A stretch of DNA of 64,000 bases. Source: JAJFFW01 sp038534195 (lineage in GTDB: Bacteria; Pseudomonadota; Alphaproteobacteria; Caulobacterales; Parvularculaceae). The stretch's first letter is position 1. Each line of letters starts with the position of its first letter. A program made the position numbers and the translations under genes. Of the stretch, positions 18,510-26,459 are shown piece by piece. The notes below the pieces were generated by a model. That model ran no database searches, had not been told where the DNA came from, and saw only the letters and a list, made by a program, of their open reading frames with translations. The DNA lies in the NCBI GenBank assembly GCA_038534195.1, contig JBCAXE010000015.1:1-64000 (forward strand). The letters are read 5' to 3'.

Positions 18510-19271
18510 ATGAATCTGTTGCGTTTCATAAAAATCTCCGCCGCCGTGATGGGCGTCAGCATAAGCCTTCAGGCGCATGCCGAAGATTTGCTGGAAGCCC
18601 GCTCGCCCGTTGTCGTGGAGATGTTTGTGTCGCAAGCATGCGAGAATTGCCCGAAAGCGACGGAATATTTCGCCAAGCTCGCCGAGCGGCCCGATATCGT
18701 CGCCCTCTCCTGGCATGTGGATTACTGGGATAACATTGTCGCAGGCCGCAATGGGCGGTGGTCTGATCCGTTCGCGGATCCTTCCTACGCCGACCGCCAG
18801 CGAAACTATAACAATAATCTTCGCGGACGCCCGATCGTTTTCACCCCGCAAGTGGTGGTGAACGGATCAAAGAGCGTCGTCGGATCCCACTTCGCCGAGG
18901 TCGAAGAAGCGATCGAGACCAACCTTATGCCCGCGGTGGCCCCTTCCATCCGCTTTCAGGCGTCAAAGGGCGAGCAAATTGAAGTCGCGCTCGATAATCT
19001 TTCTTCGGATCAAAGCGTTTTTCTGGTCTCGTTCTATAAACAGGCCGAAACCCACGTGAAGGGCGGCGCCAACGCCGGGCTTACCTTCAAGAACGCCAAT
19101 ATCGTGAATGAAGTGAAAGCGCTCGATTTCCTGGCCTCGCCGAAACGAAGCGTCATGATCGACCAGCCGATGGACCAGATGGGGTGCGCGGTGGTTGTGC
19201 AGGCGCCGGGTCAGGGCGAAATCCTGAACGCCGCTTACTGCCCGTCAAAAAGCGCCGGTGCGGCGCAATAA
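18510..19271 (+). CDS. DUF1223 family exported thioredoxin-like protein
   Basis: An exported protein with a signal peptide (MNLLRFIKISAAVMG, cleavage near HAED) and a thioredoxin-like core. VVVEMFVSQACENCPKA holds a CxxC pair (CENC) at the position of the thioredoxin active site. VDYWD and FTPQVVVNG are DUF1223 landmarks. The C-terminal part has two further cysteines. A periplasmic redox role is plausible but unproven. ATG 18510 is chosen for the signal peptide; the frame from 18453 extends it artificially. Confidence 0.82.
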   Translation: MNLLRFIKISAAVMGVSISLQAHAEDLLEARSPVVVEMFVSQACENCPKATEYFAKLAERPDIVALSWHVDYWDNIVAGRNGRWSDPFADPSYADRQRNYNNNLRGRPIVFTPQVVVNGSKSVVGSHFAEVEEAIETNLMPAVAPSIRFQASKGEQIEVALDNLSSDQSVFLVSFYKQAETHVKGGANAGLTFKNANIVNEVKALDFLASPKRSVMIDQPMDQMGCAVVVQAPGQGEILNAAYCPSKSAGAAQ

Positions 19272-19296
19272 ACACCCCCGTACGCACGATCTGCCT

Positions 19297-19716
19297 TTAA
19301 TCTTTTGCCGTGTCTTTGAGCGGTACGCCGTAGAGTTCGAGCCTGTGCGCAACAAGTTTATATCCGTGCTCCTCGGCGATGCGATGCTGCAGTTTTTCGA
19401 TCTCTTCGTTGACGAATTCGATGACGTCGCCTGAGCGCAAATCGATCAGGTGGTCATGATGGTCATCGGAGGCTTCCTCATATCGCGAACGGCCGTCCTG
19501 GAAATCATGGCGTTCGACGACGCCTGACTCCTCAAACAACCGCATCGTCCGATAGACGGTGGCGATCGAAATCCGGTCGTCGATTTCGGAGGCGCGCCGG
19601 TGAATTTCTTCCACATCCGGGTGATCGTCGGAGACCGAGAGTACGCGCGCGATGACGCGGCGTTGTTCGGTCATGCGCATGCCTTTTTCGATGCAGAGTT
19701 TTTCCAGCCGATCCAT
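19297..19716 (-). CDS. Fur family metal-responsive regulator
   Basis: A 139-residue winged-helix repressor of the Fur superfamily. The DNA-binding part includes RMTEQRRVIARVL and SIATVYRTMRLFEESGVV. The metal site HHDHLIDLRSGDVIEF is present. The C-terminal CxxC structural zinc pair of E. coli Fur is absent, as in many alphaproteobacterial Fur/Mur proteins, so iron or manganese specificity cannot be decided here. ATG 19716 follows a purine-rich site; a GTG six codons upstream is less likely. Genes rimI-tsaB precede it on the same strand. Confidence 0.88.
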   Translation of the reverse strand: MDRLEKLCIEKGMRMTEQRRVIARVLSVSDDHPDVEEIHRRASEIDDRISIATVYRTMRLFEESGVVERHDFQDGRSRYEEASDDHHDHLIDLRSGDVIEFVNEEIEKLQHRIAEEHGYKLVAHRLELYGVPLKDTAKD

Positions 19717-19787
19717 GGCCGCCGCCTTTCGCACGAGGGGTTGGTCTTTAAAGCTTCTTTAATCACGGCGCGCAGGCCCGACGCAAC

Positions 19788-20255
19788 TTAATGGGGCGTA
19801 TTGAGACTGTGTCGCATAATCAATGCGTCGGCGCCGTTGCGGTAGTAGGCTTTACGCGCGCCGACGGTCTCGAACCCCGCTTTCTCGTACAGCGCCGCCG
19901 CTGCGCCATTGCCGCCGTCTACTTCCAGAAAAAGGGCCGCCGCTCCATTGCCCTCAACCGCTGCAATAATTTCATCAAGCAGCCGCATGGCGAGACCGCG
20001 GCGGCGGTGAGCCGGATCGACGCCAATCGACAGGATTTCCGCCTCGTCGCCCGCCTGGCGCCAGAAGGCGAAGCCCGCCGGCTGACGACGGTCGTCGGAC
20101 GCGAGGAGCGCTTCGGCGCCGGGTGAGATCAACGCCGTGCGCACCCCTTCGCCGCCCCAACTCGCTTGCCCGAACGCCGCCGCCTCCAAGTCAATAAGGA
20201 TGGCCAGATCGTCGATCCCCGCCCGGCGCACCGCCCAAGAGCGCTCTCCGGTCAC
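19788..20255 (-). CDS. rimI: Ribosomal protein S18-alanine N-acetyltransferase RimI
   Basis: GNAT acetyltransferase. The acetyl-CoA loop is VDPAHRRRGLAMRLL and the C-terminal FLEVDGGNGAAAALYEKAGFE pattern matches RimI. I start it at the GTG at 20253-20255, which forms a GTGA overlap with the tsaB stop and gives 155 residues, the normal size. The open frame to 20414 is antisense-free only because it overlaps tsaB. The tsaB-rimI pairing is common. The S18 substrate is inferred from the family. Confidence 0.88.
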   Translation of the reverse strand: MTGERSWAVRRAGIDDLAILIDLEAAAFGQASWGGEGVRTALISPGAEALLASDDRRQPAGFAFWRQAGDEAEILSIGVDPAHRRRGLAMRLLDEIIAAVEGNGAAALFLEVDGGNGAAAALYEKAGFETVGARKAYYRNGADALIMRHSLNTPH

Positions 20256-20929
20256 GGACGGCTCGCCATTTCGAACAGAGAAGCGCCTGCTGCTTTCGCA
20301 TCGGGCGGGCGCAGGTAGAGCGGCGCCGGGGGATGGTCGCTGATCGCCGCGCTCTCGCAAAATTGCGCCAGCGTTAACACATCGATCTGGCCGTCGCCGG
20401 GGAAGATTTCCCAACCGGCGCCTTCTGCGCCAATCAACGCCGCGCCGGAACCAATGCTCGTCGTTGCGTTCCCGCCAGCAGCATCACGCAGACGGCGCAA
20501 GGCCGCTTCCGGCGCCGCAACGAACGGCGCGAGCAATTCCTTCCCGGCGTCATCGTAAAGAGCGGCGTAAACCTGGTTGCGGCGCGCGTCGATGACGGAC
20601 GCGACGAGCGACGCGCCCTTAACCATGATCGACAGCGCCTTCAGGCTGTTCAAGCCCACTACTTCGGCTTTAACGCCGAGCGACAGGCTGCGCGCGAAGG
20701 CGAGCCCTACCCTGACGCCCGTAAAGCCGCCCGGCCCGACGACGACCCCGACCCGGTCCAGCGACGCCACTTCGACGCCCGCTTCGGCCAAAGCAGACCG
20801 GACCATCGGCGCGATGCGTTCGGCATGGCCTTTCACCAGAGGCGAAGCAACGACAGCCATCGGCGCGCCGTCGCGGACAATCGCGACGGAGCAGGCCTGC
20901 AAGGCGGTATCGAGGGCGAGCGTCAGCAT
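20252..20929 (-). CDS. tsaB: tRNA threonylcarbamoyladenosine biosynthesis protein TsaB
   Basis: Partner of TsaD in forming t6A37 of ANN-decoding tRNAs. ASKHA fold without the full metal site: LALDTALQACSVAIV at the N-terminus and VGPGGFTGVRVGLAFARSL as the conserved motif. Length 225 is typical. ATG start; 85 bases separate it from the divergent amidase gene. tsaD lies 1.6 kb away on the same strand, so both core t6A genes are close but not in one operon. Confidence 0.95.
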   Translation of the reverse strand: MLTLALDTALQACSVAIVRDGAPMAVVASPLVKGHAERIAPMVRSALAEAGVEVASLDRVGVVVGPGGFTGVRVGLAFARSLSLGVKAEVVGLNSLKALSIMVKGASLVASVIDARRNQVYAALYDDAGKELLAPFVAAPEAALRRLRDAAGGNATTSIGSGAALIGAEGAGWEIFPGDGQIDVLTLAQFCESAAISDHPPAPLYLRPPDAKAAGASLFEMASRP

Positions 20930-21014
20930 CGTCTTTTTCTTCTTTCAGCTTCTTGAATTACGCAATAGGGAACCCAAATCTCGTGCAGGTGAATGAATGT
21001 TGGAGTAGTCAATA

Positions 21015-21653
21015 ATGACGTCATTCACCACTGGATACAGCGCTCAATCTTTGCGCGATCCCAAATCCTTTCAATTCGATCTCGCCGCAGACGCGAGCCC
21101 GCCGCTCGCGCCCCTAAAAGACGAGGTCTGGTTTCCGTTAGCCCACAAGGTATGGCCGGTCTGCACCTCGGCGCGGCTGTTCGATCCGACGCTGGGGATC
21201 AGGACCATCGTCATCCACGCAACGGCGGGCGGGTCTAGCGCCGGCGCTTTTTCCGTGATGCGCGACGCCCGCGCCAGCTTTCACTGGCTGATTCCCGATG
21301 AGGACGAAGCAGGCCATGGCCGCGTGATCTGGGCGACAGCGCCGGAGACGCGCGCCTGCTGGCATGTGCGCAACGCCTGTCGCCACCCGGATGTCTGGGA
21401 AGGCAAAACGCGGATCAACCATTCCTCGCTCGCAATCGAGATCGTTAATCGCGCGAACGGCGAGGATCCGTTCTCATCCTGGCAGGTGGACGCCGCAGCC
21501 CGCATCGTCCGTTATGCCTGGGGCAAATATCCGAACCTGCGCCACGTCGTCTCCCACGCCAAGTTAGACCCTAACCGCCGCACGGACCCTGGCGCGGATT
21601 TCCCCTGGGAGCGCTTTGAGGCCGCCGTCAAACGATATTGCAAACGTCGCTGA
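21015..21653 (+). CDS. N-acetylmuramoyl-L-alanine amidase, AmpD-like (Amidase_2)
   Basis: Zinc amidase of the T7 lysozyme/AmpD fold, which cleaves the MurNAc-L-Ala bond. Candidate ligands are His in IVIHATAGGS, His in HVVSHAKLDPNRRTDPG, and the Asp of TDPG; NHSSLAIEIVN matches the core strand. No signal peptide is evident, so a cytoplasmic peptidoglycan-recycling role is possible, but a phage-like amidase cannot be excluded. ATG 21015. The 3' end overlaps the convergent nitroreductase gene by 26 bases. Confidence 0.85.
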   Translation: MTSFTTGYSAQSLRDPKSFQFDLAADASPPLAPLKDEVWFPLAHKVWPVCTSARLFDPTLGIRTIVIHATAGGSSAGAFSVMRDARASFHWLIPDEDEAGHGRVIWATAPETRACWHVRNACRHPDVWEGKTRINHSSLAIEIVNRANGEDPFSSWQVDAAARIVRYAWGKYPNLRHVVSHAKLDPNRRTDPGADFPWERFEAAVKRYCKRR

Positions 21654-22221
21654 AGGCGGGGCGCGGGGAACGGTCGAACAGGTTTTCATCCGTACCGTAA
21701 CCAATATTGCAAAGAAAATTGGACTTGACGTTCGTCCCAGCGAAGAACTCCTTATCGACGCCGTCTTTGTCAAAGCCCGACATCGGCCCGCAATCGAGAC
21801 CAAGCGCGCGCGCGGCGATCATGAAATAGGCCCCTTGCAAAGTCCCGTTCCGGAACGCGGTTTCTTTAATCAGGTCTTCATTGCCGACGAACCAGCTCTT
21901 TGCGTCCGTATGCGGAAAAAGCTCGGGCAATTTCTCGTAAAACTCCATATCGTGGCCTATGATTACACACACGGGCGCCGCCATTGTTTTCTCAAGATTG
22001 CCTTCCGCGAGATGCGGCTTGAGGCGCTCTTTGCCTGCCTCGGAAGAAACGAAGATATAACGCGCCGGGAAGCAATTGGCCGATGTCGGACCCCACTTCA
22101 TCAAATCATAAACCGCTTGCATCAAGGCGTCGGCGACCGGCCGTTTCTCCCAGCCATTATGCGTGCGCGCCTCGCGAAAGATCACGTCCATCGCTTCATC
22201 ATTGATGATTTTCTCAGCCAT
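21628..22221 (-). CDS. Nitroreductase family protein, RutE/malonic semialdehyde reductase-like
   Basis: FMN-dependent oxidoreductase of about 197 residues. It matches the RutE-type subgroup: MKWGPTSANCFPARYIFV binds FMN phosphate, then NGTLQGAYFMIAARALGLDCGPMSGFD. RutE reduces malonic semialdehyde during pyrimidine degradation, but no other rut genes are here, so the substrate is uncertain. ATG 22221 has AAAGGGGCG upstream. Dodecin, a flavin-storage protein, is encoded 29 bases upstream on the same strand, which is consistent with shared flavin physiology. Confidence 0.85.
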   Translation of the reverse strand: MAEKIINDEAMDVIFREARTHNGWEKRPVADALMQAVYDLMKWGPTSANCFPARYIFVSSEAGKERLKPHLAEGNLEKTMAAPVCVIIGHDMEFYEKLPELFPHTDAKSWFVGNEDLIKETAFRNGTLQGAYFMIAARALGLDCGPMSGFDKDGVDKEFFAGTNVKSNFLCNIGYGTDENLFDRSPRPAFSDVCNIV

Positions 22222-22250
22222 ATTACGCCCCTTTGAATTCGCCATCAGCG

Positions 22251-22460
22251 TTACTTTTTCTCGTAGCGGAAGCCGAGTTCAAGCGCGACCTGATAATAGG
22301 CGACCTTGTCGTCATCAATGTAACCGCGGGTCTCGACGACTTCGAACCAATCGAGATTTTTAACGGTCTTGGCCGCCGTCGTGATCGCATTTTCGATCGC
22401 ATCCTCGATCGATTTCTTCGACGTGCCCACCACTTTGTTGATAGCGTAGACATTAGACAT
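22251..22460 (-). CDS. Dodecin, flavin-binding protein
   Basis: A 69-residue protein that assembles as a hollow dodecamer storing flavins or CoA. The family markers are KVVGTSKKSIEDAIENAI, the flavin-stacking Trp in NLDWFEVVETRGYI, and the Gln in AYYQVALELGF. An ATG two codons further upstream is possible. It is probably cotranscribed with the FMN-dependent nitroreductase. Confidence 0.93.
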   Translation of the reverse strand: MSNVYAINKVVGTSKKSIEDAIENAITTAAKTVKNLDWFEVVETRGYIDDDKVAYYQVALELGFRYEKK

Positions 22461-22543
22461 GCGCATTCTCCCTCAGTTGTTAAGACATTCGAAACGACTG
22501 CCTAACACGGATTCATAAGTCGCATTCAATGTTAGGCCCTACT

Positions 22544-23662
22544 TTACGCCTTGGGGCCCTTCTTGCCGCCGCCGAATTCCCGTCCGCGGGGCGGAGCCGC
22601 CAATGGCCAACGCGCGCGCGGCGCAAGCGCCAGGCTTTCTTCAAGCGACGGCGCCAGACCTGCGGCCAGGCGCTCAGCGCCGGCGAAGGCGATCATGGCG
22701 CCATTGTCGGTGCAATATTTCACCGGCGGAACGATCATCTTCCACCCTTGCGTTTGGCAAAGCGCGGACAGCGCCTTCCTGATTGCGCCGTTCGCCGCAA
22801 CGCCGCCGGCGACCACGAGCGCGGGCTCCGGCGAGAAGCCCTCAAGGGCCGCCATGGCGCGCGCTGTGCGCCTTGCGAGATGATCCGCGATCGCCGCCTG
22901 AAACGCCGCCGCGAGATCGGCGGTCGTCCCGGCGTCGGGCGACGGTTCAGCTTCCGCCGCGAGCCGCACGGCCGTTTTCAGTCCTGAAAGAGAAAAGTCG
23001 CATCCGGCCCGCTTCAGAAGCGGACGGGGAAAGTCATACCGTGACGGGTCGCCACCCGTCGCCGCCGCTTCCACCGCCGGCCCGCCGGGCTGGCCAAGGC
23101 CCAAAAGCTTGGCGGTCTTGTCGAACGCCTCCCCCGCCGCATCGTCAATGGTGGAGCCCAGCCGTTCATAAGACCCAAGCCCCCGCACATGGATCAATTG
23201 CGTATGGCCGCCGGAAATCAACAACAGGAGATAAGGAAAAGGCGCGGCTTCCGTGATGCGCACGGACAAGGCGTGCCCTTCCAAATGATTGACGGGAATA
23301 AGCGGTTTGGCGTGCGCCATACTGAGCGCCTTGCCGGCCGTCAGACCGACCATAACGCCGCCCACAAGGCCGGGGCCGGCTGTCGCCGCGATCGCGTCGA
23401 GATCGCCATAGCCGACATCCGCAGCGCGCATCGCTTTATCGATGATCAGATCGACCCGCTCCACGTGACTGCGTGCGGCGATTTCCGGGACGACGCCGCC
23501 ATAGGCGCGATGCCGGTCATGCTGGTCCCAGACTTCGTTGGAAAGAACAGCGCAGGTTCCGTCGGCATTGCGGCGAACTACCGACGCGCCGGTGTCGTCG
23601 CAGCTTGTCTCAATGCCAAGGACAAGAAGGTCCTGATCGTGATAGGATTTCGACAGCGCCAT
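22544..23662 (-). CDS. tsaD: tRNA N6-threonylcarbamoyltransferase TsaD
   Basis: Catalytic subunit transferring the threonylcarbamoyl group to A37 of tRNA. VLGIETSCDDTGASVV opens the protein; the metal-binding histidines are in PVNHLEGHALS, and LISGGHTQL is conserved. Length 372 from ATG 23662. The frame extends another 76 codons upstream but overlaps hemD on the other strand and has no homology. Starts of tsaD and hemD are only about 50 bases apart, so their promoters overlap. Confidence 0.96.
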   Translation of the reverse strand: MALSKSYHDQDLLVLGIETSCDDTGASVVRRNADGTCAVLSNEVWDQHDRHRAYGGVVPEIAARSHVERVDLIIDKAMRAADVGYGDLDAIAATAGPGLVGGVMVGLTAGKALSMAHAKPLIPVNHLEGHALSVRITEAAPFPYLLLLISGGHTQLIHVRGLGSYERLGSTIDDAAGEAFDKTAKLLGLGQPGGPAVEAAATGGDPSRYDFPRPLLKRAGCDFSLSGLKTAVRLAAEAEPSPDAGTTADLAAAFQAAIADHLARRTARAMAALEGFSPEPALVVAGGVAANGAIRKALSALCQTQGWKMIVPPVKYCTDNGAMIAFAGAERLAAGLAPSLEESLALAPRARWPLAAPPRGREFGGGKKGPKA

Positions 23663-23711
23663 AAAGGCATGGAGCGTTAAGCCCCTTAAAATGCAAGAGG
23701 AAAGTATCACG

Positions 23712-24437
23712 GTGTCCGACGACCGCCCGCAAGTGATCGTGACGCGCCCCGACCCTGACGGCGCGGCCTTCGCCGAATTGGCGGCGGCGGCGGGACTGCG
23801 GCCGATCCTATCGCCCGCGATGGATATTGAAATTGACGAAGCGCGCGTTGATCTGACGGGCGTCGGCGCGCTCGCTTTCACATCCGCCAACGGCGTGCGC
23901 GCCTTCGCCGCGAATTGCGCCGATCGAACGCTTCCAGCCTACGCGGTCGGAGCCGCCACGGCCGCCGAAGCGCGCCGGGTGAGGTTCGACGCTGTGCACG
24001 TGGCGAGCGGCGACGTAAATGCGCTTGCGCAACTCATAACATCTTCGCCGCCCGGCGGCCGCGTGCTGCATGTCGCCGGCGCTGCGCGGGCGGGCGATCT
24101 CATCGCCGCGCTGGAAGAGGAGAATATCAGCGCGGCCAGACTGACGCTTTATCAAGCACGCGCGCGCGACGAACTGTCGGCGGAGGCGAAGGCGGCTTTC
24201 AGCGATAAGACCGCGATTTGGATCGCCTTATTCTCGCCGCGGACCGCTGAAATCTTCCTCAAGCAATTGTCGGGGACACGGGGCCTCCAGATAAACGCAA
24301 CGCTGTTTGCTGCCTGCTTGAGCGACGCGGTCGCGCAACGGGCGGCGTCAGGCCCCTTCGACCGTATCGAAGTGGCGGAGACGATGTCGGCGCAATCGAT
24401 GGTCGAACTTATTCAAGCGGCCGAATTCAGTTCTTGA
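23712..24437 (+). CDS. hemD: Uroporphyrinogen-III synthase HemD
   Basis: Cyclises hydroxymethylbilane to uroporphyrinogen III in heme synthesis. Recognisable by VIVTRPDPDGAAFAELAAAAGLRPI, GALAFTSANGVRAFA, AYAVGAATAAEARR and FSPRTAEIFLKQL. The GTG at 23712 has AGAGGAAA eight bases upstream and gives the usual short N-terminus; ATG 23691 lacks a ribosome site. It is followed by a Mic60 homologue and a HemY-like gene, a typical alphaproteobacterial order, but hemC, which usually precedes it, is missing here. Confidence 0.9.
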   Translation: MSDDRPQVIVTRPDPDGAAFAELAAAAGLRPILSPAMDIEIDEARVDLTGVGALAFTSANGVRAFAANCADRTLPAYAVGAATAAEARRVRFDAVHVASGDVNALAQLITSSPPGGRVLHVAGAARAGDLIAALEEENISAARLTLYQARARDELSAEAKAAFSDKTAIWIALFSPRTAEIFLKQLSGTRGLQINATLFAACLSDAVAQRAASGPFDRIEVAETMSAQSMVELIQAAEFSS

Positions 24438-24506
24438 GCGCCATGGGGGCGTTGGTTAAGGAATAACAAATCTTTTTTGCATTGCAGCGCCCTTGGAGTG
24501 ACCGTC

Positions 24507-26444
24507 ATGTCTGACAACGACAAAAAATCTGACACTAATGATCCGGAAAAGGCGGCCGCAGAAACAACGGATCAGGCGCCTGAAGTTGAAGCGGAAGTCG
24601 TTGAGGCGCCAACCGCCGTTGAAGTGGACGATGACGACAAAAGCGTCGAAAAGGCCGCAAGCGAGGCTGCTGACACTGACGCGACGGACAGCGGCGACGC
24701 ATCGGAACCTGAAGAAAAAGCGGCCGCATCTGCGCTCGTTGATGACAACGCTGGAAACTCGCCGGGTCTGATCCTGTTCGGCTTTTTCGCCGCCGCAGCG
24801 CTCGGCATTTTTCTTCTTTTCCAGATGAACGGCGGTAACCGCCCAAAGGAAACCGCGCAGGAAGATGCTGTGACGGCAAGCAGCGATGTCAGCGCCGGCG
24901 ACACTCAATCGTCAGCCAATGAAGCTGTCGAAACGCCGACGGTCGCCGAAGCCGGCCCCGCTGAGGTCTCCACGGAGGAAGTGGCCGAGAATTCTACGGA
25001 GGACGTGAACCTAACTACCGCCGACAATAATGCTGAGGAGGCTGATGCAGAAGCGAGCGACCTCTTCGCAGCCGATCCGACGGCAACGCAAGAAGAAAAT
25101 GCGCCCACGGATGACGCAGACGCCGCATCCGAGCCGATTGACCCGCGCGCGGCCATCGCCGCCCTTCAGCGCGAAGCGGAAGCGCGTGCGGCGCGTGAAG
25201 CGGAGACCGCCGCCGCGCCGATTTCGCCTGAAGAAGCGAGTCGCGTCGCGGCTGAAGCGACAACAACTGCCACGACGGAAGAAGCCGAAGCCGGTCAAGA
25301 AAGCGCCCCAGAAGAAGAAGCCGATGCATCCCTTGCGGCGCCGGAAACCTTGGCGGAGGCGGCGGACGCTGCTGCTGAAGCCGCACGTGCGTCGGAAACG
25401 GTTGCGGACGCAGAGGACGCCGCCGGCGAAGCCGAAAACACCGCGCAAGACGCCGTCGAAACGGCAAGTGCGGGCGTTGACGAATCCGCTGCAGAGGAAA
25501 CGGCTGAAGCTATTGCGGACACTGAGGAAACAGCGATGGAGGGGGCGGCCGACGCTGACGCTATGATGAGCGCGGCGCTGGACGCGGAGGACGGCGCCGA
25601 TACGGCAGGCGAAGACGAGGCCGTTACAGCGGACGTCGCCGCCACTGACGATGACGCCGCTGAACAGGATTTTACGGAATTCGCCAACGCCGTTTCCGCC
25701 GACACCGGCAAGATCGCCAATGAGCTGGAGTCGCTAAAAGAAGCCTTGCGCGAAGAAACCGATGCGCTCGCCGCCGCCGTTTCTGAAGGCCGTCAGCTTA
25801 CGGAACAACAATCGGCGCGGATTACGGAGCTTCGCGAAAGCCTTGAGCAGGCGCTTCTTGAGCGTGACGAACGGGCGAATTCAGAAATCGCCGCCCTTCG
25901 TGAGCGCTTGGACAAGATCCAGTCGAGCAGCGCGGAAACGCCCGCCGGCCGCAAAGCGGCGGCGGGCCTTGCGCTCCTGGCGTTACAGCGCGCTGTTGAC
26001 GAGGGCGAGCCCTTCGCCGACGAGCTCGCCGTGATCGAACGCCTTGCGCCGGAAGCGGGCAGTCTCAGCGGTTTGCGGGCGAGCGCCAGCGACGGGGCGC
26101 CGACGCTCGCCTCGCTCAAATCGCAGTTCGCTCCTGCGGTCCGCGATGCGCTGGCCGCCTCCGACGGCGGTCAAGCCAAGGGCCTATTGGGGCGCATCCA
26201 AAAACTCGTCAGCGTCAGACCAGCGACGCCGCAACCCGGCGACCGCCCGGCGGCGGTGGTGTCGCGGGCTGAAGCTGATCTGGAGCAGGACGATCTCGCC
26301 GGAACCGTGGAAGAGCTTTCAAACCTGACCGGCGGCGCGCAGGACGCCTTCGCCGACTGGATGGCCCTCGCCCAGAAACGCCTCGCCGCCACCACGGCGA
26401 TCGAAGAGCTAAACGCTGCGCTCTTGAGCGACTACGATCAATAG
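24507..26444 (+). CDS. Mitofilin/Mic60-like inner membrane protein
   Basis: A 645-residue protein with a short cytoplasmic N-terminus, one membrane helix (LILFGFFAAAALGIFLLF, near residue 90), a long acidic Ala/Glu/Asp/Thr-rich region to about residue 385, a coiled coil (ELESLKEALREETDALAAAV onward) and a C-terminal mitofilin-type domain (AGLALLALQRAVDEGEPF). Alphaproteobacterial Mic60 homologues sit in the hem operon and shape internal membranes; a role in membrane curvature or contact sites is inferred. hemY follows after 15 bases. ATG 24507 is the first good start. Confidence 0.88.
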   Translation: MSDNDKKSDTNDPEKAAAETTDQAPEVEAEVVEAPTAVEVDDDDKSVEKAASEAADTDATDSGDASEPEEKAAASALVDDNAGNSPGLILFGFFAAAALGIFLLFQMNGGNRPKETAQEDAVTASSDVSAGDTQSSANEAVETPTVAEAGPAEVSTEEVAENSTEDVNLTTADNNAEEADAEASDLFAADPTATQEENAPTDDADAASEPIDPRAAIAALQREAEARAAREAETAAAPISPEEASRVAAEATTTATTEEAEAGQESAPEEEADASLAAPETLAEAADAAAEAARASETVADAEDAAGEAENTAQDAVETASAGVDESAAEETAEAIADTEETAMEGAADADAMMSAALDAEDGADTAGEDEAVTADVAATDDDAAEQDFTEFANAVSADTGKIANELESLKEALREETDALAAAVSEGRQLTEQQSARITELRESLEQALLERDERANSEIAALRERLDKIQSSSAETPAGRKAAAGLALLALQRAVDEGEPFADELAVIERLAPEAGSLSGLRASASDGAPTLASLKSQFAPAVRDALAASDGGQAKGLLGRIQKLVSVRPATPQPGDRPAAVVSRAEADLEQDDLAGTVEELSNLTGGAQDAFADWMALAQKRLAATTAIEELNAALLSDYDQ

Positions 26445-26459
26445 AACAAGGCTCACGCC

